DNA of 13,850 nt. Origin: Roseateles depolymerans (lineage in GTDB: Bacteria; Pseudomonadota; Gammaproteobacteria; Burkholderiales; Burkholderiaceae_C). The notes beneath the pieces are model-generated. The model searched no databases. It was not told the DNA's origin and was given only the letters and a program-made list of their open reading frames with translations. A program made the position numbers and the translations under genes. This document shows, one piece after another, positions 1 to 7,818 of the stretch (within the stretch, counting starts at the first letter, position 1; the number at the start of each line of letters is the position of its first letter). The DNA lies in contig QFOD01000041.1 in assembly GCA_003241055.1 (NCBI GenBank), forward strand, positions 1 to 13,850, read 5' to 3'.

Positions 1-97
1 AATACTTGACCCCGACAGAGTTCAAACAGCAGCTCCGTCAAGACCCGCAACCCGCCGTCTTCTAGGAATTACTGTCTCGGAATTCCCGAGCAGGTCA
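1..97 (+). mobile_element. 3' end of an IS element (IS3-family-like), left copy, truncated by the window edge
   Basis: Bases 1-97 are identical to the reverse complement of bases 13752-13848, and the match stops abruptly at base 98. The segment contains the last codons of a protein (3-65) and then about 32 noncoding bases ending CAGGTCA. Read inward, the terminus is TGACCTGCTCGGG, a TG...CA-type end as in IS3-family elements. The body of the IS lies left of the window, so its other end and its target duplication cannot be seen. The IS family is inferred from the terminal dinucleotides and the protein tail only. Confidence 0.75.
3..65 (+). CDS. C-terminal tail of an IS transposase (partial)
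   Basis: An open frame enters from the left edge and ends at TAG (63-65), encoding YLTPTEFKQQ...QPAVF. A tyrosine-x-x-TP-x-EF motif just before the C-terminus is common in IS3-type OrfB transposases, where it follows the catalytic core. The stop sits about 30 bases from the IS end, the usual IS3 spacing. Only 20 residues are visible, with no catalytic residues, so the assignment rests on position and this short motif. The same tail occurs in inverted orientation at 13784-13846. Confidence 0.55.
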   Translation, partial: YLTPTEFKQQLRQDPQPAVF

Positions 98-127
98 GTT
101 CAGACGCTCGTTCGGCGCGCGCTGCTC

Positions 128-1381
128 ATGCGCAATCCGTTGAATCGCGAGGAGCACCAGCGCATGAACAGGGTCGGCCTCCTTGAAGAGAAGGGCCAGT
201 TCAGGCGCATTCAGCAACTCGACGGCGCCGGCCTTCTTCTCACCGGGATGACTGGAACTGGAAAGTCGGCTTTGCTTCTCCGAGCGCTCTCCATGGTGGC
301 ACCCGACCAAGTGATCGACTGGGGAACCTCCAAAGCCTGCGATTGGTACAGCTTGCGCCAAGCCGTATATCTGAAGCTTGACTTCACGACCAACGGATCT
401 CGAGGCGGCCTCCTGAAGCGGATCCTCGAGACGCTCGACGAGACCTTGGGTACAGACTACCTCGACGACCACAAACGGACGACCAATATTGACACACTCA
501 TCGTCACGGTCGGCAAACTGCTCTCCAGGCACCGTGTGGCCCTTCTTGTCATCGATGAGAAGCAGCAGTCCACGTTTGAAGACAGCCCGTGGCGCATCGA
601 GTTCGTCCTCTTCTACTTGACGCTGATGAACCTTGGTATATCTGTTGCTCTCGCCGGGAACCCGCTGGCTTTCGAGCATCTGTACATCTTCAGCCAGGTC
701 ATGCGGCGCTTCAGCGCGGGAGGGATTCATCGTCTCGAACCCGCTGAGTCAATGGCAACCCAATGGTGGACGCGGGACTTTGTCCCGACTGCCCGCGAAT
801 TCAACTTGGTCGAGCATTGGGACGTGCCGATAGAAGTGAGACGCCAGCTTGAGTTCGACAACTCCGGTGGGCTGCCGGGCCTATACATGCCGTACCACGT
901 TGAAGTTCAGCGGCGGGCACTGCGGCGGGGCGGCGCCTCAGCTCGCGTCACGAGGGAAGACTTCGACCGAGCCGTGAAGTCACCACGGTTCCAGAACATC
1001 AAGGACATAGCTGTTTCTGTCTCCTCCCCTACGTCTGGCACCGCCCGCGCCTATCTCGACATCCCCGCTGCGCGTGAGCCCGCCGAGGGCGGCAAGGCGA
1101 GCGGCACCGCCAAAGCCCGTCCACCGGTTGTTCCGTCCGACCAGGCGGTGGTACTGGTCAAGCGACTTCTTGCGCGGTACACCTCGGAGCAAACCAAGAG
1201 GACGAATCAGCTGACCAAGCAACTGGAGGCCCTCAAGTCCTTGAGCCCTGACGACATTCGCGCACTCGGCGTCACGCAGGATCTCATAAAAGAACTCGAA
1301 GGCAAGCTCGACTCCAGTGTGCAGAGAAAGCCCGCGAAGAGGGGACAGAAGCCTGCTGGCGAAGAACAGCCACCAACCTAG
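128..1381 (+). CDS. TnsC/TniB-type AAA ATPase of a Tn7/Tn5053-like transposon, probably 5'-truncated by the IS
   Basis: This is an ATP-dependent regulator of transposition. In known elements TnsC/TniB links the target-selecting TnsD/TniQ protein to the DDE transposase. Numbering from ATG 128, Walker A is GMTGTGKS (residues 40-47) and Walker B is LLVIDE (D143-E144). A GNPLAF segment near residue 187 resembles the sensor-1 region of the family, and an MRR/F-SAGG stretch follows. The C-terminal third is rich in Lys, Ala and Pro with a short helical, coiled-coil-like part, so it is probably a flexible partner-binding tail. The frame stays open upstream of ATG 128 to the IS boundary at 97/98 and encodes VQTLVRRALLMRNPLN. 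The RNPL part looks native, so the original start was probably upstream and was lost to the IS. The stop lies 11 bases before the next gene's first start codon, which suggests one transcript. No transposase gene is present in the window. Membership of this ATPase group is fairly sure; the exact subfamily is not. Confidence 0.8.
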   Translation: MRNPLNREEHQRMNRVGLLEEKGQFRRIQQLDGAGLLLTGMTGTGKSALLLRALSMVAPDQVIDWGTSKACDWYSLRQAVYLKLDFTTNGSRGGLLKRILETLDETLGTDYLDDHKRTTNIDTLIVTVGKLLSRHRVALLVIDEKQQSTFEDSPWRIEFVLFYLTLMNLGISVALAGNPLAFEHLYIFSQVMRRFSAGGIHRLEPAESMATQWWTRDFVPTAREFNLVEHWDVPIEVRRQLEFDNSGGLPGLYMPYHVEVQRRALRRGGASARVTREDFDRAVKSPRFQNIKDIAVSVSSPTSGTARAYLDIPAAREPAEGGKASGTAKARPPVVPSDQAVVLVKRLLARYTSEQTKRTNQLTKQLEALKSLSPDDIRALGVTQDLIKELEGKLDSSVQRKPAKRGQKPAGEEQPPT

Positions 1382-1392
1382 GCAAGGCAGGG

Positions 1393-2718
1393 GTGGTCAT
1401 GTCCTTGCGGTCGACGCTCCCGCCAATTCTCGCCGATGAAACCATCTTCAGTTGGTGCAGCGCGTGCCACTCAATGACATGCGGCACCAGCGGTGCAAAG
1501 ACGGGTGTCGCCCTTCTCGGTGGGAGTCATGCCGCGCGCCAGCATGATCTGCCTGCCTCGCTTGGCCGACTTCCTCTACTTGATGGCGCGGCCTCCGAGG
1601 AAGCTCTGCACATGGCGAGGCGACACACCGTCGCTGGCTACTACCTGCCATTTCTTGCAGAGGGCGTCCAGGAAGACATAGCGAGACGCATCCAGACCGG
1701 AACGGACAGATTCTGGCGACGCCAATGCAGTGGCATGTCCCGAACGCGGCCGGCGAGCCATCTGTTGAAGTGGTGTGCAGACTGTGTCGCGCATGACCAA
1801 GCGACCATTGGTCGCGCCTACTGGCACACCGAACATCAGTTCCCCACTGTTTTGACCTGCACGCGCCATGGCGGATTGCTTCTGCAGCGTCGGCACACGA
1901 GCAATTGGCTGCTACCTCGAGCGGACGATTCAGGGGATGTGCAGCGGGTTTCGGCACCGCCCCCGGAACTCCACACGCTTTCCGAGGTGAGTTCGAAGCT
2001 ACGGCAGATTCGCGTCATTAACCATGGGTCGATCCGACGATCGGCGTTGCTGCGCCTGCAGGCTCTGGGCGCCATTCATTCCATCCGCGGGGCCCGACAC
2101 GACCGAATTGCACGGTGGTTCGAGGGCACCAGGATGTCCTCCTGCCTTCGCTCATTGGACTCGGACCTGAGTAGCCTTTGCTCTGGTACCTGGGTTCCCG
2201 ACCTGCTTTGGCGCAGGAAACTGGTGGTTGCCTCGCATTGGACTGTCTTGTGGGCAGCCTTGGACTGGGACTCGCCGAGAAGTGGGGCCATGGCATTTGA
2301 GGATGCAGCAATCGGCAGGTCAGTTGCTTCAGACTCCCAGGCACTTCTATTTCCGGACGATGCCCCTGTCGCGAGCAGGGCGCCAGATGCGGTGCAACAG
2401 GCGTTCGCCACTGGGGATAGTTACGACGAAGTGATGCGCCTGCTGAGCGCGACCCGAGCAGATGTGGTCCGGTGGTTGGAGTTCGACTCACAGCTGCGCG
2501 AGCAGTGGCGTCAGCGGTTGCGCGACGGTCGGCAGGCGCAATGCGTTTCGCGGATTGAGCACTACGTGGCTGATCATCCTGACGTTCGACGGCAAGACCT
2601 TGAGCGGGCGTGCGCAGGTGAGCTCAGGTGGTTGCGGGAGCATGCACCGAGCCTGGCCAGAGCCCTCTACAAATCAATGCCTGGACGGCTGTTGACGCAA
2701 CCCAGTCTCTTTGACTAA
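1393..2718 (+). CDS. TniQ/TnsD-family transposition target-selection protein
   Basis: This is likely the DNA-binding target selector acting with the ATPase just upstream. The N-terminal part has the family pattern LPPILADETIFSW (residues 9-21). A CCCH zinc site follows: C128 and C131 (WCADC), then C156 and H159 (TCTRHGG), flanked by the characteristic G-x-A-YWH-x-EHQFP stretch. The roughly 280-residue C-terminal part is Arg- and Trp-rich with WL motifs, as in the DNA-reading region of TnsD proteins. At 441 residues it is longer than minimal TniQ and closer to TnsD. Two starts are plausible: GTG 1393 (AAGG five bases upstream) and ATG 1399 (AGGGG five bases upstream). Its base composition looks slightly less GC-rich than the central cluster. 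Both GTG and ATG starts would leave it intact, unlike its neighbour. Family assignment is strong; the target site is unknown. Confidence 0.85.
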   Translation: MVMSLRSTLPPILADETIFSWCSACHSMTCGTSGAKTGVALLGGSHAARQHDLPASLGRLPLLDGAASEEALHMARRHTVAGYYLPFLAEGVQEDIARRIQTGTDRFWRRQCSGMSRTRPASHLLKWCADCVAHDQATIGRAYWHTEHQFPTVLTCTRHGGLLLQRRHTSNWLLPRADDSGDVQRVSAPPPELHTLSEVSSKLRQIRVINHGSIRRSALLRLQALGAIHSIRGARHDRIARWFEGTRMSSCLRSLDSDLSSLCSGTWVPDLLWRRKLVVASHWTVLWAALDWDSPRSGAMAFEDAAIGRSVASDSQALLFPDDAPVASRAPDAVQQAFATGDSYDEVMRLLSATRADVVRWLEFDSQLREQWRQRLRDGRQAQCVSRIEHYVADHPDVRRQDLERACAGELRWLREHAPSLARALYKSMPGRLLTQPSLFD

Positions 2719-3040
2719 TGCGTATTCACGTGGAAGTCAGTATTCAGTCCAATCCCTTGAGTGGGCGATCTAGTCTTGGTGATCATCGGCTGTCTGCCAG
2801 GAACATGCGAACAGGACGGTAGGGCTACTTCGCAGCGATTCCTGTCCTTCGGACGCTGCGGCCTGACACCCGCTGTTATCCAACTTCCGGTCATCGGCTG
2901 GCTTTGCCCAGCGTGGAGCGACCGGCTCGACTCGAGCGTCAGCCGACACTGCTGAGGCGGGGCGCCTTGGCTTGAGCTTGGCTCAACGCGCCATCGCATG
3001 GCAGTGTCAATCGCTGACGTCCCGCTACTGCTTCTCTCCA
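2719..3040. other. Intergenic region between convergent tniQ-like and regulator genes
   Basis: These 322 bases separate two genes that end toward each other. No open frame here resembles a protein: the short ones lack a ribosome binding site and a recognisable product. I see no tandem repeats of the kind that mark Tn7-like ends. A hairpin lies near the right side (2961-2992). The region may hold terminators for both genes, and if the left genes belong to a transposon it marks the junction with the cargo. Confidence 0.5.
2961..2992. terminator. Possible terminator or bidirectional hairpin between convergent genes
   Basis: A perfect 6-bp stem TTGAGC/GCTCAA with a TTG loop (2972-2986) is enclosed by a second pairing, GGCGC (2961-2965) with GCGCC (2988-2992). 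It lies about 50 bases past the stop of the regulator gene and beyond the stop of the tniQ-like gene. Neither side has a clear run of T, so it is not a textbook intrinsic terminator. Confidence 0.35.
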
Positions 3041-5689
3041 TCAACTCAAGATGCTGCCTTGCGACCGAAAGAGGGCCAGCACCTTCGGCCCGGCGGCCCG
3101 CATGTCCTCATCAGGCCATTGCGAACCTTCCTCGTAAGCCGCCACGTAGGCGCTATCGTCGAGCACCTTCCGCCCCATGTCCTGGGACTTCTCGCGGAAG
3201 TGGCGTTCGACCACCCCGCGGCACCCACCTGCAGCAGCGTAGCTGCGGTCCGAGTACCCATTCATTCGCGCCGCGAGGTCGTGGGCACCTCCGAGGCACG
3301 CCATATAAGCCAGTGCGTCGGCCCAGGCGTAGAGCAAGCTATTTGCGGCGTCAGCTTCGAAACAGGCTTCCACGATCGTCACGGCTCGGGTGAGGCCGTT
3401 GGTGTGGAGATGAGCCTGCGCTAGGTTGATCGGTAGCCAGTGCAAGGCTTGGCGGTACCGCCCTAACCGAAGCTGCTCATAGAGAGGCTCACCCAGTTCG
3501 ACCGCAGCTACGGCGCGCCCCTCAGCGATCTGGATGCCCATCAATCGACTGACCAAGCTGATGCGCCCATGCTCGTTCCCACTCGGAAAGCTCGTGGCCA
3601 AACGCTCTACCCACCGGATATCGGCATCGCGTCCGAGGCGTTGGGCGGCATGGACGATGATGGACGCGCAGAACATGCGCAGCCGACCCGGCATGCTCGG
3701 CGCATAGAGGGAGCGGACCTCGTGAAGAGTCTCTGCAAGCGATTCCTGATCGCCGCCGGCATACACCATGCTGTTAGCCTTCTGTGCCAAGGTCTCGATC
3801 AGTCCGTGGACATGGTCATTCTGTCGGTGCGCCGTTTCCGCTATGCCGATCCACTGCATGGCACGGAGGTTGTCGTAGTAGGTCCAGTGAACGACAGCCT
3901 CGCGAACCCAGCCGCAGCGAACGGCCTCCTCGGGCGAATGTCTCGCGAACTCCTCGGTCATAGCCAAGTAACGTCCGGCTTCGCCGATGCCCCCTGATCT
4001 CCACAGCACGAACACCAGACTCGCCGCAAGACTCATCGCGAGCAGCGGGGCGTGTTCCTGTGCCCATTGCATTGCGTGGCGGGCGTTGCCGATCTCGGGT
4101 TGGAGGATGTCAATGGCCTCGTCGATGCTGGAGTTGCCTGCCAATGCAGCCTCGCGCGATTGCGCAAACAGGCGCTCCAGCGCGCGCGCGTGACGAGCGC
4201 GGAAGTCGGAAGTCTCACTGCGCCGGTTCATCTGTTCGATGGCATAGGCGCGCGCACTCTCCATCATTCGGTAACGTGGGGTCGGGCCGTCCTCGACCAC
4301 GAGCAAAGAGCGGTCAATCAACTCGGACAGGGTCTCCACCACCCGCCAGGAATCCTCCGCCTCGAGGTTGACCACCGGATCCAACAGGGCCATCGAGAAG
4401 CTGCCGGCGAACACGCCGAGACGGCGAAAGACAAGCTGCTCGAAGGGGCCAAGCAATGAAACGCTCCAGTCAAGAGCGGCTCGCAAGGTCCTGTGACGGT
4501 CCGGAGCATCACGACGGCCGGCACTCCACACAAGCCGCCGCTGATCCAGCGCCGTGGCGACTCCCTGAAGGCCCAGCAGCGGGACAACCGAGGCTGCGTA
4601 CTCGATCGCCAGCGGGATGCCGTCGACGCGAAGGCAGATGTCACCAATCAGGTCGAGGGTTTGCTGATCCGGCTGCAAGGGGCGTCCGGCTTGCGCGCAA
4701 TGCCGAAGGAAGAGGGCCTGTGCGGGCCATTGCTCTGCCTCTGCGAATGCCGTGCCGACCCGAGCTGCGTCCAGAGGCGGGACCGGCACCACTACCTCGC
4801 CCGTCAGCTTGAGGCGGACCTGGCTGGTGACGAGCAATCTCAGATGCGGGCATCCCTCCAGCAGCTGATGCACGAGCATTGCGACCTCGTCCACCAGGTG
4901 CTCGGCGTTGTCGAGGATCACCAAAGCCTGAGCTGTGCGCAGAGCGGTGGGCAGACCTTTCGAGCCGGTGCCGCCGCTCAGGGCGACTTCGCAGGCCCGC
5001 GCGATCGTTGTCTCGAGTAGTTCGCCGTCATGAACGGGGGTCAGGTCGACCCAGTGGACTGCGGCTGGGGCCGGGCTGCCAGCCTTCCGATTGGTCATGA
5101 ACACGGCGCGTGCAAGGGCCGTCTTTCCGCAACCCGAGTGCCCTGTGAGTGTCAGCAGACGGTTGGCCCCCAGCACTTCCCAGATGTGGACCAGCAATGC
5201 ATCCCGACCGATCAGCCGATGGCCGGCGAAGACGGGCCAGTGCCGCGAGGGGGGCGCAGGGTCTGGTTCGCCACCTGCGCCGAGGCCGGCCTCCGGCGCC
5301 TCATTCAGGCGTGCGGTGAACTGATAGCCGCGCCCGGGGATGGTTGCGATCAGACTAGGGCCAAGCTCCTTGCGTATGGCGCTCATGCCCACACGCAGAT
5401 TGGCTTCCTCGACGACCGTGCTTGGCCACACGAGGCTCATCAGCTCGCGTTTTGTCACGACGCGACCTTGACGTTGTGCCAGGACGACCAGCAGGTCGAA
5501 GGCCCGGGCGCCGAGCTGGATCTCGTGCCCCCGCCTCAGCAGCTGCCGCCGCTCTAGGTGCAGTTCGTAGTCGCCAAATCGGATGCAGTGATCAGTCAAC
5601 GGTGTGCGGCAAGGTGGGCAGCGATGCAAAGAGTTCTGATCTGGGACCAACCCGGCGACGACGCCAGGCTGTGGCTGGCCGTCGACCAA
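3041..5689 (-). CDS. Winged-helix DNA-binding regulator with STAND-type ATPase and TPR-like C-terminus
   Basis: This large cytoplasmic transcription regulator (about 882 residues) combines three parts. Residues 36-126 form an OmpR/CadC-type winged helix, seen in RFGDYEL, the helix around ARAFDLLVVLAQ, and the closing IPGRGYQF wing. Residues 155-370 form an NB-ARC/AfsR-like nucleotide-binding domain with Walker A GHSGCGKT (183-190), Walker B ALVILDNAEH (255-264), LLVTSQ (285-290) and GIPLAIEYAAS (357-367). The rest is Ala/Leu-rich and helical, like the TPR-type sensor half of such proteins. Proteins of this design usually bind a ligand or partner through the C-terminal half and then activate promoters. 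The longest frame starts at TTG 5689; another TTG at 5599, just before the winged helix, is possible, and no convincing ATG precedes the domain. It starts about 30 bases after the membrane-protein gene on the same strand, so it is probably the last gene of the cluster and its likely local regulator. The ligand is unknown. Confidence 0.85.
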   Translation of the reverse strand: MVDGQPQPGVVAGLVPDQNSLHRCPPCRTPLTDHCIRFGDYELHLERRQLLRRGHEIQLGARAFDLLVVLAQRQGRVVTKRELMSLVWPSTVVEEANLRVGMSAIRKELGPSLIATIPGRGYQFTARLNEAPEAGLGAGGEPDPAPPSRHWPVFAGHRLIGRDALLVHIWEVLGANRLLTLTGHSGCGKTALARAVFMTNRKAGSPAPAAVHWVDLTPVHDGELLETTIARACEVALSGGTGSKGLPTALRTAQALVILDNAEHLVDEVAMLVHQLLEGCPHLRLLVTSQVRLKLTGEVVVPVPPLDAARVGTAFAEAEQWPAQALFLRHCAQAGRPLQPDQQTLDLIGDICLRVDGIPLAIEYAASVVPLLGLQGVATALDQRRLVWSAGRRDAPDRHRTLRAALDWSVSLLGPFEQLVFRRLGVFAGSFSMALLDPVVNLEAEDSWRVVETLSELIDRSLLVVEDGPTPRYRMMESARAYAIEQMNRRSETSDFRARHARALERLFAQSREAALAGNSSIDEAIDILQPEIGNARHAMQWAQEHAPLLAMSLAASLVFVLWRSGGIGEAGRYLAMTEEFARHSPEEAVRCGWVREAVVHWTYYDNLRAMQWIGIAETAHRQNDHVHGLIETLAQKANSMVYAGGDQESLAETLHEVRSLYAPSMPGRLRMFCASIIVHAAQRLGRDADIRWVERLATSFPSGNEHGRISLVSRLMGIQIAEGRAVAAVELGEPLYEQLRLGRYRQALHWLPINLAQAHLHTNGLTRAVTIVEACFEADAANSLLYAWADALAYMACLGGAHDLAARMNGYSDRSYAAAGGCRGVVERHFREKSQDMGRKVLDDSAYVAAYEEGSQWPDEDMRAAGPKVLALFRSQGSILS

Positions 5690-5722
5690 GAGTATCCATG
5701 ATCACCTGGGTGGCTGGAATGC

Positions 5723-6199
5723 TCAGGCGCCGAGCGCGATCATTCCCAACCAGGCGGCCATGCATGGGAGCACGAAGATGAAGAGCTTGAACTTTGAATC
5801 CGGGATCTTCGGTCCGACCACTGCGTGCAGTGCGAGCATCGTGCCAAGGACGAGTCCCAGGCTCCGAGGCACGGCTGTCATGTGCAGGGAACTCCCGGCG
5901 ATCCAGATCGACGCGGGAATATGGACGCCCATGCGAAGCGCCCAGACATTCTCCTCGCTCATGCCGTTGATGGAAGCCACATCAATTAGCGCGTCGGAGA
6001 ATATCCAGCAGTAGCCTGCCATCCTCACGAATTCGGGTGCCGGCAGAGCTTGCACGACCGGGGCGAGCGCTATGTGATAGACGATGCCGAAGCAGTTGCC
6101 AAGCCAGAGCTTGCCGCTCTTCTTCGCAGCGAACATGGTGATCCAACCCAGACAGGACAGCGCGGCACAGGCGCTTACAACAAACGGTTGAGGGTTCAT
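5723..6199 (-). CDS. Small multi-spanning membrane protein of unknown function
   Basis: This 158-residue, strongly hydrophobic protein has about five predicted membrane segments, roughly at residues 5-24, 33-52, 60-78, 88-125 and 137-157. Short polar loops include AKKSGK and GPKIPDSKFK. I recognise no catalytic motif. ATG 6199 is chosen because AAGGA lies five bases upstream; a longer frame to 6268 would add residues that run back through a strong hairpin and look non-native. It sits between the catalase gene (128 bases upstream) and the regulator gene (about 33 bases downstream), so it may be co-transcribed. A role in sensing or export linked to the cluster is possible but is a guess from position only. 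Confidence 0.65.
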   Translation of the reverse strand: MNPQPFVVSACAALSCLGWITMFAAKKSGKLWLGNCFGIVYHIALAPVVQALPAPEFVRMAGYCWIFSDALIDVASINGMSEENVWALRMGVHIPASIWIAGSSLHMTAVPRSLGLVLGTMLALHAVVGPKIPDSKFKLFIFVLPCMAAWLGMIALGA

Positions 6200-6218
6200 A
6201 TCAATCCTTGAATATTGC

Positions 6219-6245
6219 CGGATTCGCGGTGCGACCGCGGATCCG
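6219..6245. terminator. GC-rich hairpin between catalase and membrane-protein genes
   Basis: Arms of 11 bases (6219-6229 and 6235-6245, CGGATTCGCGG against CCGCGGATCCG) pair with a single T-G wobble on the + strand, around the loop TGCGA. On the transcribed (-) strand it lies after the catalase stop and just upstream of the next ribosome binding site. No T-run follows, so it may weaken read-through or protect the upstream mRNA rather than act as a full terminator. Confidence 0.45.
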
Positions 6246-6327
6246 AAAAGATGCAGAGGGGAGCTCACGCCATGCGCCGTGGGCAGGCATCAAGCTCCAG
6301 GCCGGGGCAGATCGGTGGCGGCCCCTC

Positions 6328-7788
6328 TCAGTCCGTCCGGGCGGCCCCGTCCACAGAAAGCCCGAGTGCTCTCGCCACGCCGGCACCGTAGGCCGGATCA
6401 GCCTTGCTGCAGTGGTCGATATGCCGGCGCTTGACCTCGATACCAGCCCCGAGCATCGAGCGCGCCGTGTTCTCAAACAAGCGTTGCTGCTCATCGGCCA
6501 GCATCAGCCTGAAGAGCGATCCCGGTTGCGAGTAGTAGTCATCGTCCACGCGATGGCTCCAATGGTCGGCCGCACCGTCGAGCCTCAACGGTGGATCCCG
6601 GAAATCGGGCTGCTCCGCCCATTCGGCAGCATGGTTTGGCTCGTAGGCGAGCGTGCCGCCATGGTTGCCGTCCGTGCGCATCGCACCGTCGCGGTGGTAG
6701 CTGTGCACCGGGCAACGGGCGGCATTCACTGGGATGAGGTGATGGTTCACGCCCAGACGGTAGCGCTGCGCGTCGCCGTAGGAGAACAGTCGCCCCTGCA
6801 ACATCTTGTCGGGTGAGAAGCCGATGCCGGGGACCACATGCGCCGGGTTGAACGCAGCCTGCTCGACTTCAGCGAAGTAGTTGGCCGGGTTGCGATTGAG
6901 CTCGAGGATGCCGACCTCGATCAGCGGATAGTCCGCATGCGGCCAGACCTTGGTGAGGTCGAAGGGGTTGTAGGGCAACTTTCCCGCGTCAGACTCAGGC
7001 ATCACCTGCACGCAGAACTTCCAGCGCGGAAAGTCGCCGGCATTGATGGCGTCCAGCAGATCGCTCTGATGGGTCTCGCGGCTGAGGCCGATTGCGGCTT
7101 GCGCCTCGGCGTCGGTCAGGTTCCTGATGCCCTGCATCGATAACCAGTGGAACTTGACCCAGAAGCGCTCGTTGTTGGCGTTGATGAAGCTGAAGGTGTG
7201 GCTACCGAAGCCGTGCATGTGGCGATAGCTGGCGGGAATGCCGCGGTCACTCATCACCACGGTGACCTGGTGCAGGGCTTCAGGCAGCCGTGTCCAGAAG
7301 TCCCAGTTGCTGTGGGCGCTGCGCAGGTTGGTGTACGGATCCCGCTTCACGGCGTGGTTGAGGTCCGGGAACTTGAGTGGGTCGCGCAGGAAGAAAACGG
7401 GGGTGTTGTTGCCAACCAGGTCCCAGTTCCCTTCCTCTGTGTAGAACTTGATGGCGAAGCCACGGATATCCCGCTCCGCGTCCGCCGCGCCGCGCTCGCC
7501 CGCGACGGTGGAGAAGCGTACGAAGATGTCGGTCTTCTTGCCGATCTGCGAGAAGAGTCGGGCCCGCGTGAACCGGCTGATGTCATGGGTGACGGTGAAG
7601 CTGCCGTAGGCTCCCGATCCCTTGGCATGCATGCGACGCTCGGGGATGACCTCCCGGTCGAAGTGGGCCAGCTTCTCCAGGAACCAGACGTCCTGCAGCA
7701 ACTGCGGGCCGTGCGGGCCTGCCGTCACCACGTTCTGGTTGTCCGCCACTGGGCATCCGGCAGTGGTCGTCAGCTTCTTGTTCATCAT
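6328..7788 (-). CDS. katA: Monofunctional heme catalase, small-subunit type
   Basis: This enzyme breaks hydrogen peroxide down to water and oxygen using heme. At 486 residues it matches the small-subunit (clade 3) class and lacks the C-terminal flavodoxin-like domain of large catalases. The active-site signature FDREVIPERRMHAKGSGAYG is complete, with catalytic His54. The distal Asn is at about 127 in LVGNNTP, and the proximal heme ligand is Tyr337 in RLFSYGDAQ. The region from about 345 on also fits (HHLIPVN, CPVHSYHRDGAM). There is no signal peptide, so it should be cytoplasmic. ATG 7788 is preceded by AGGAG at seven bases; ATG 7785 is equally possible. It follows the secreted hydrolase gene by 30 bases, pointing to one transcript. 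Placing a catalase next to perhydrolase-type enzymes suggests control of peroxide level. The enzyme assignment is very secure; the gene symbol is by similarity only. Confidence 0.95.
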   Translation of the reverse strand: MMNKKLTTTAGCPVADNQNVVTAGPHGPQLLQDVWFLEKLAHFDREVIPERRMHAKGSGAYGSFTVTHDISRFTRARLFSQIGKKTDIFVRFSTVAGERGAADAERDIRGFAIKFYTEEGNWDLVGNNTPVFFLRDPLKFPDLNHAVKRDPYTNLRSAHSNWDFWTRLPEALHQVTVVMSDRGIPASYRHMHGFGSHTFSFINANNERFWVKFHWLSMQGIRNLTDAEAQAAIGLSRETHQSDLLDAINAGDFPRWKFCVQVMPESDAGKLPYNPFDLTKVWPHADYPLIEVGILELNRNPANYFAEVEQAAFNPAHVVPGIGFSPDKMLQGRLFSYGDAQRYRLGVNHHLIPVNAARCPVHSYHRDGAMRTDGNHGGTLAYEPNHAAEWAEQPDFRDPPLRLDGAADHWSHRVDDDYYSQPGSLFRLMLADEQQRLFENTARSMLGAGIEVKRRHIDHCSKADPAYGAGVARALGLSVDGAARTD

Positions 7789-7818
7789 TCGTACGCTCCT
7801 CGATTCAGGGACGCGGCA

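Noticed and set aside
95..730. Open - strand frame of 211 codons opposite the TnsC/TniB-like gene
   Set aside because: The + strand has Walker A and B motifs in the right order; the antisense product resembles nothing and runs into the IS end.
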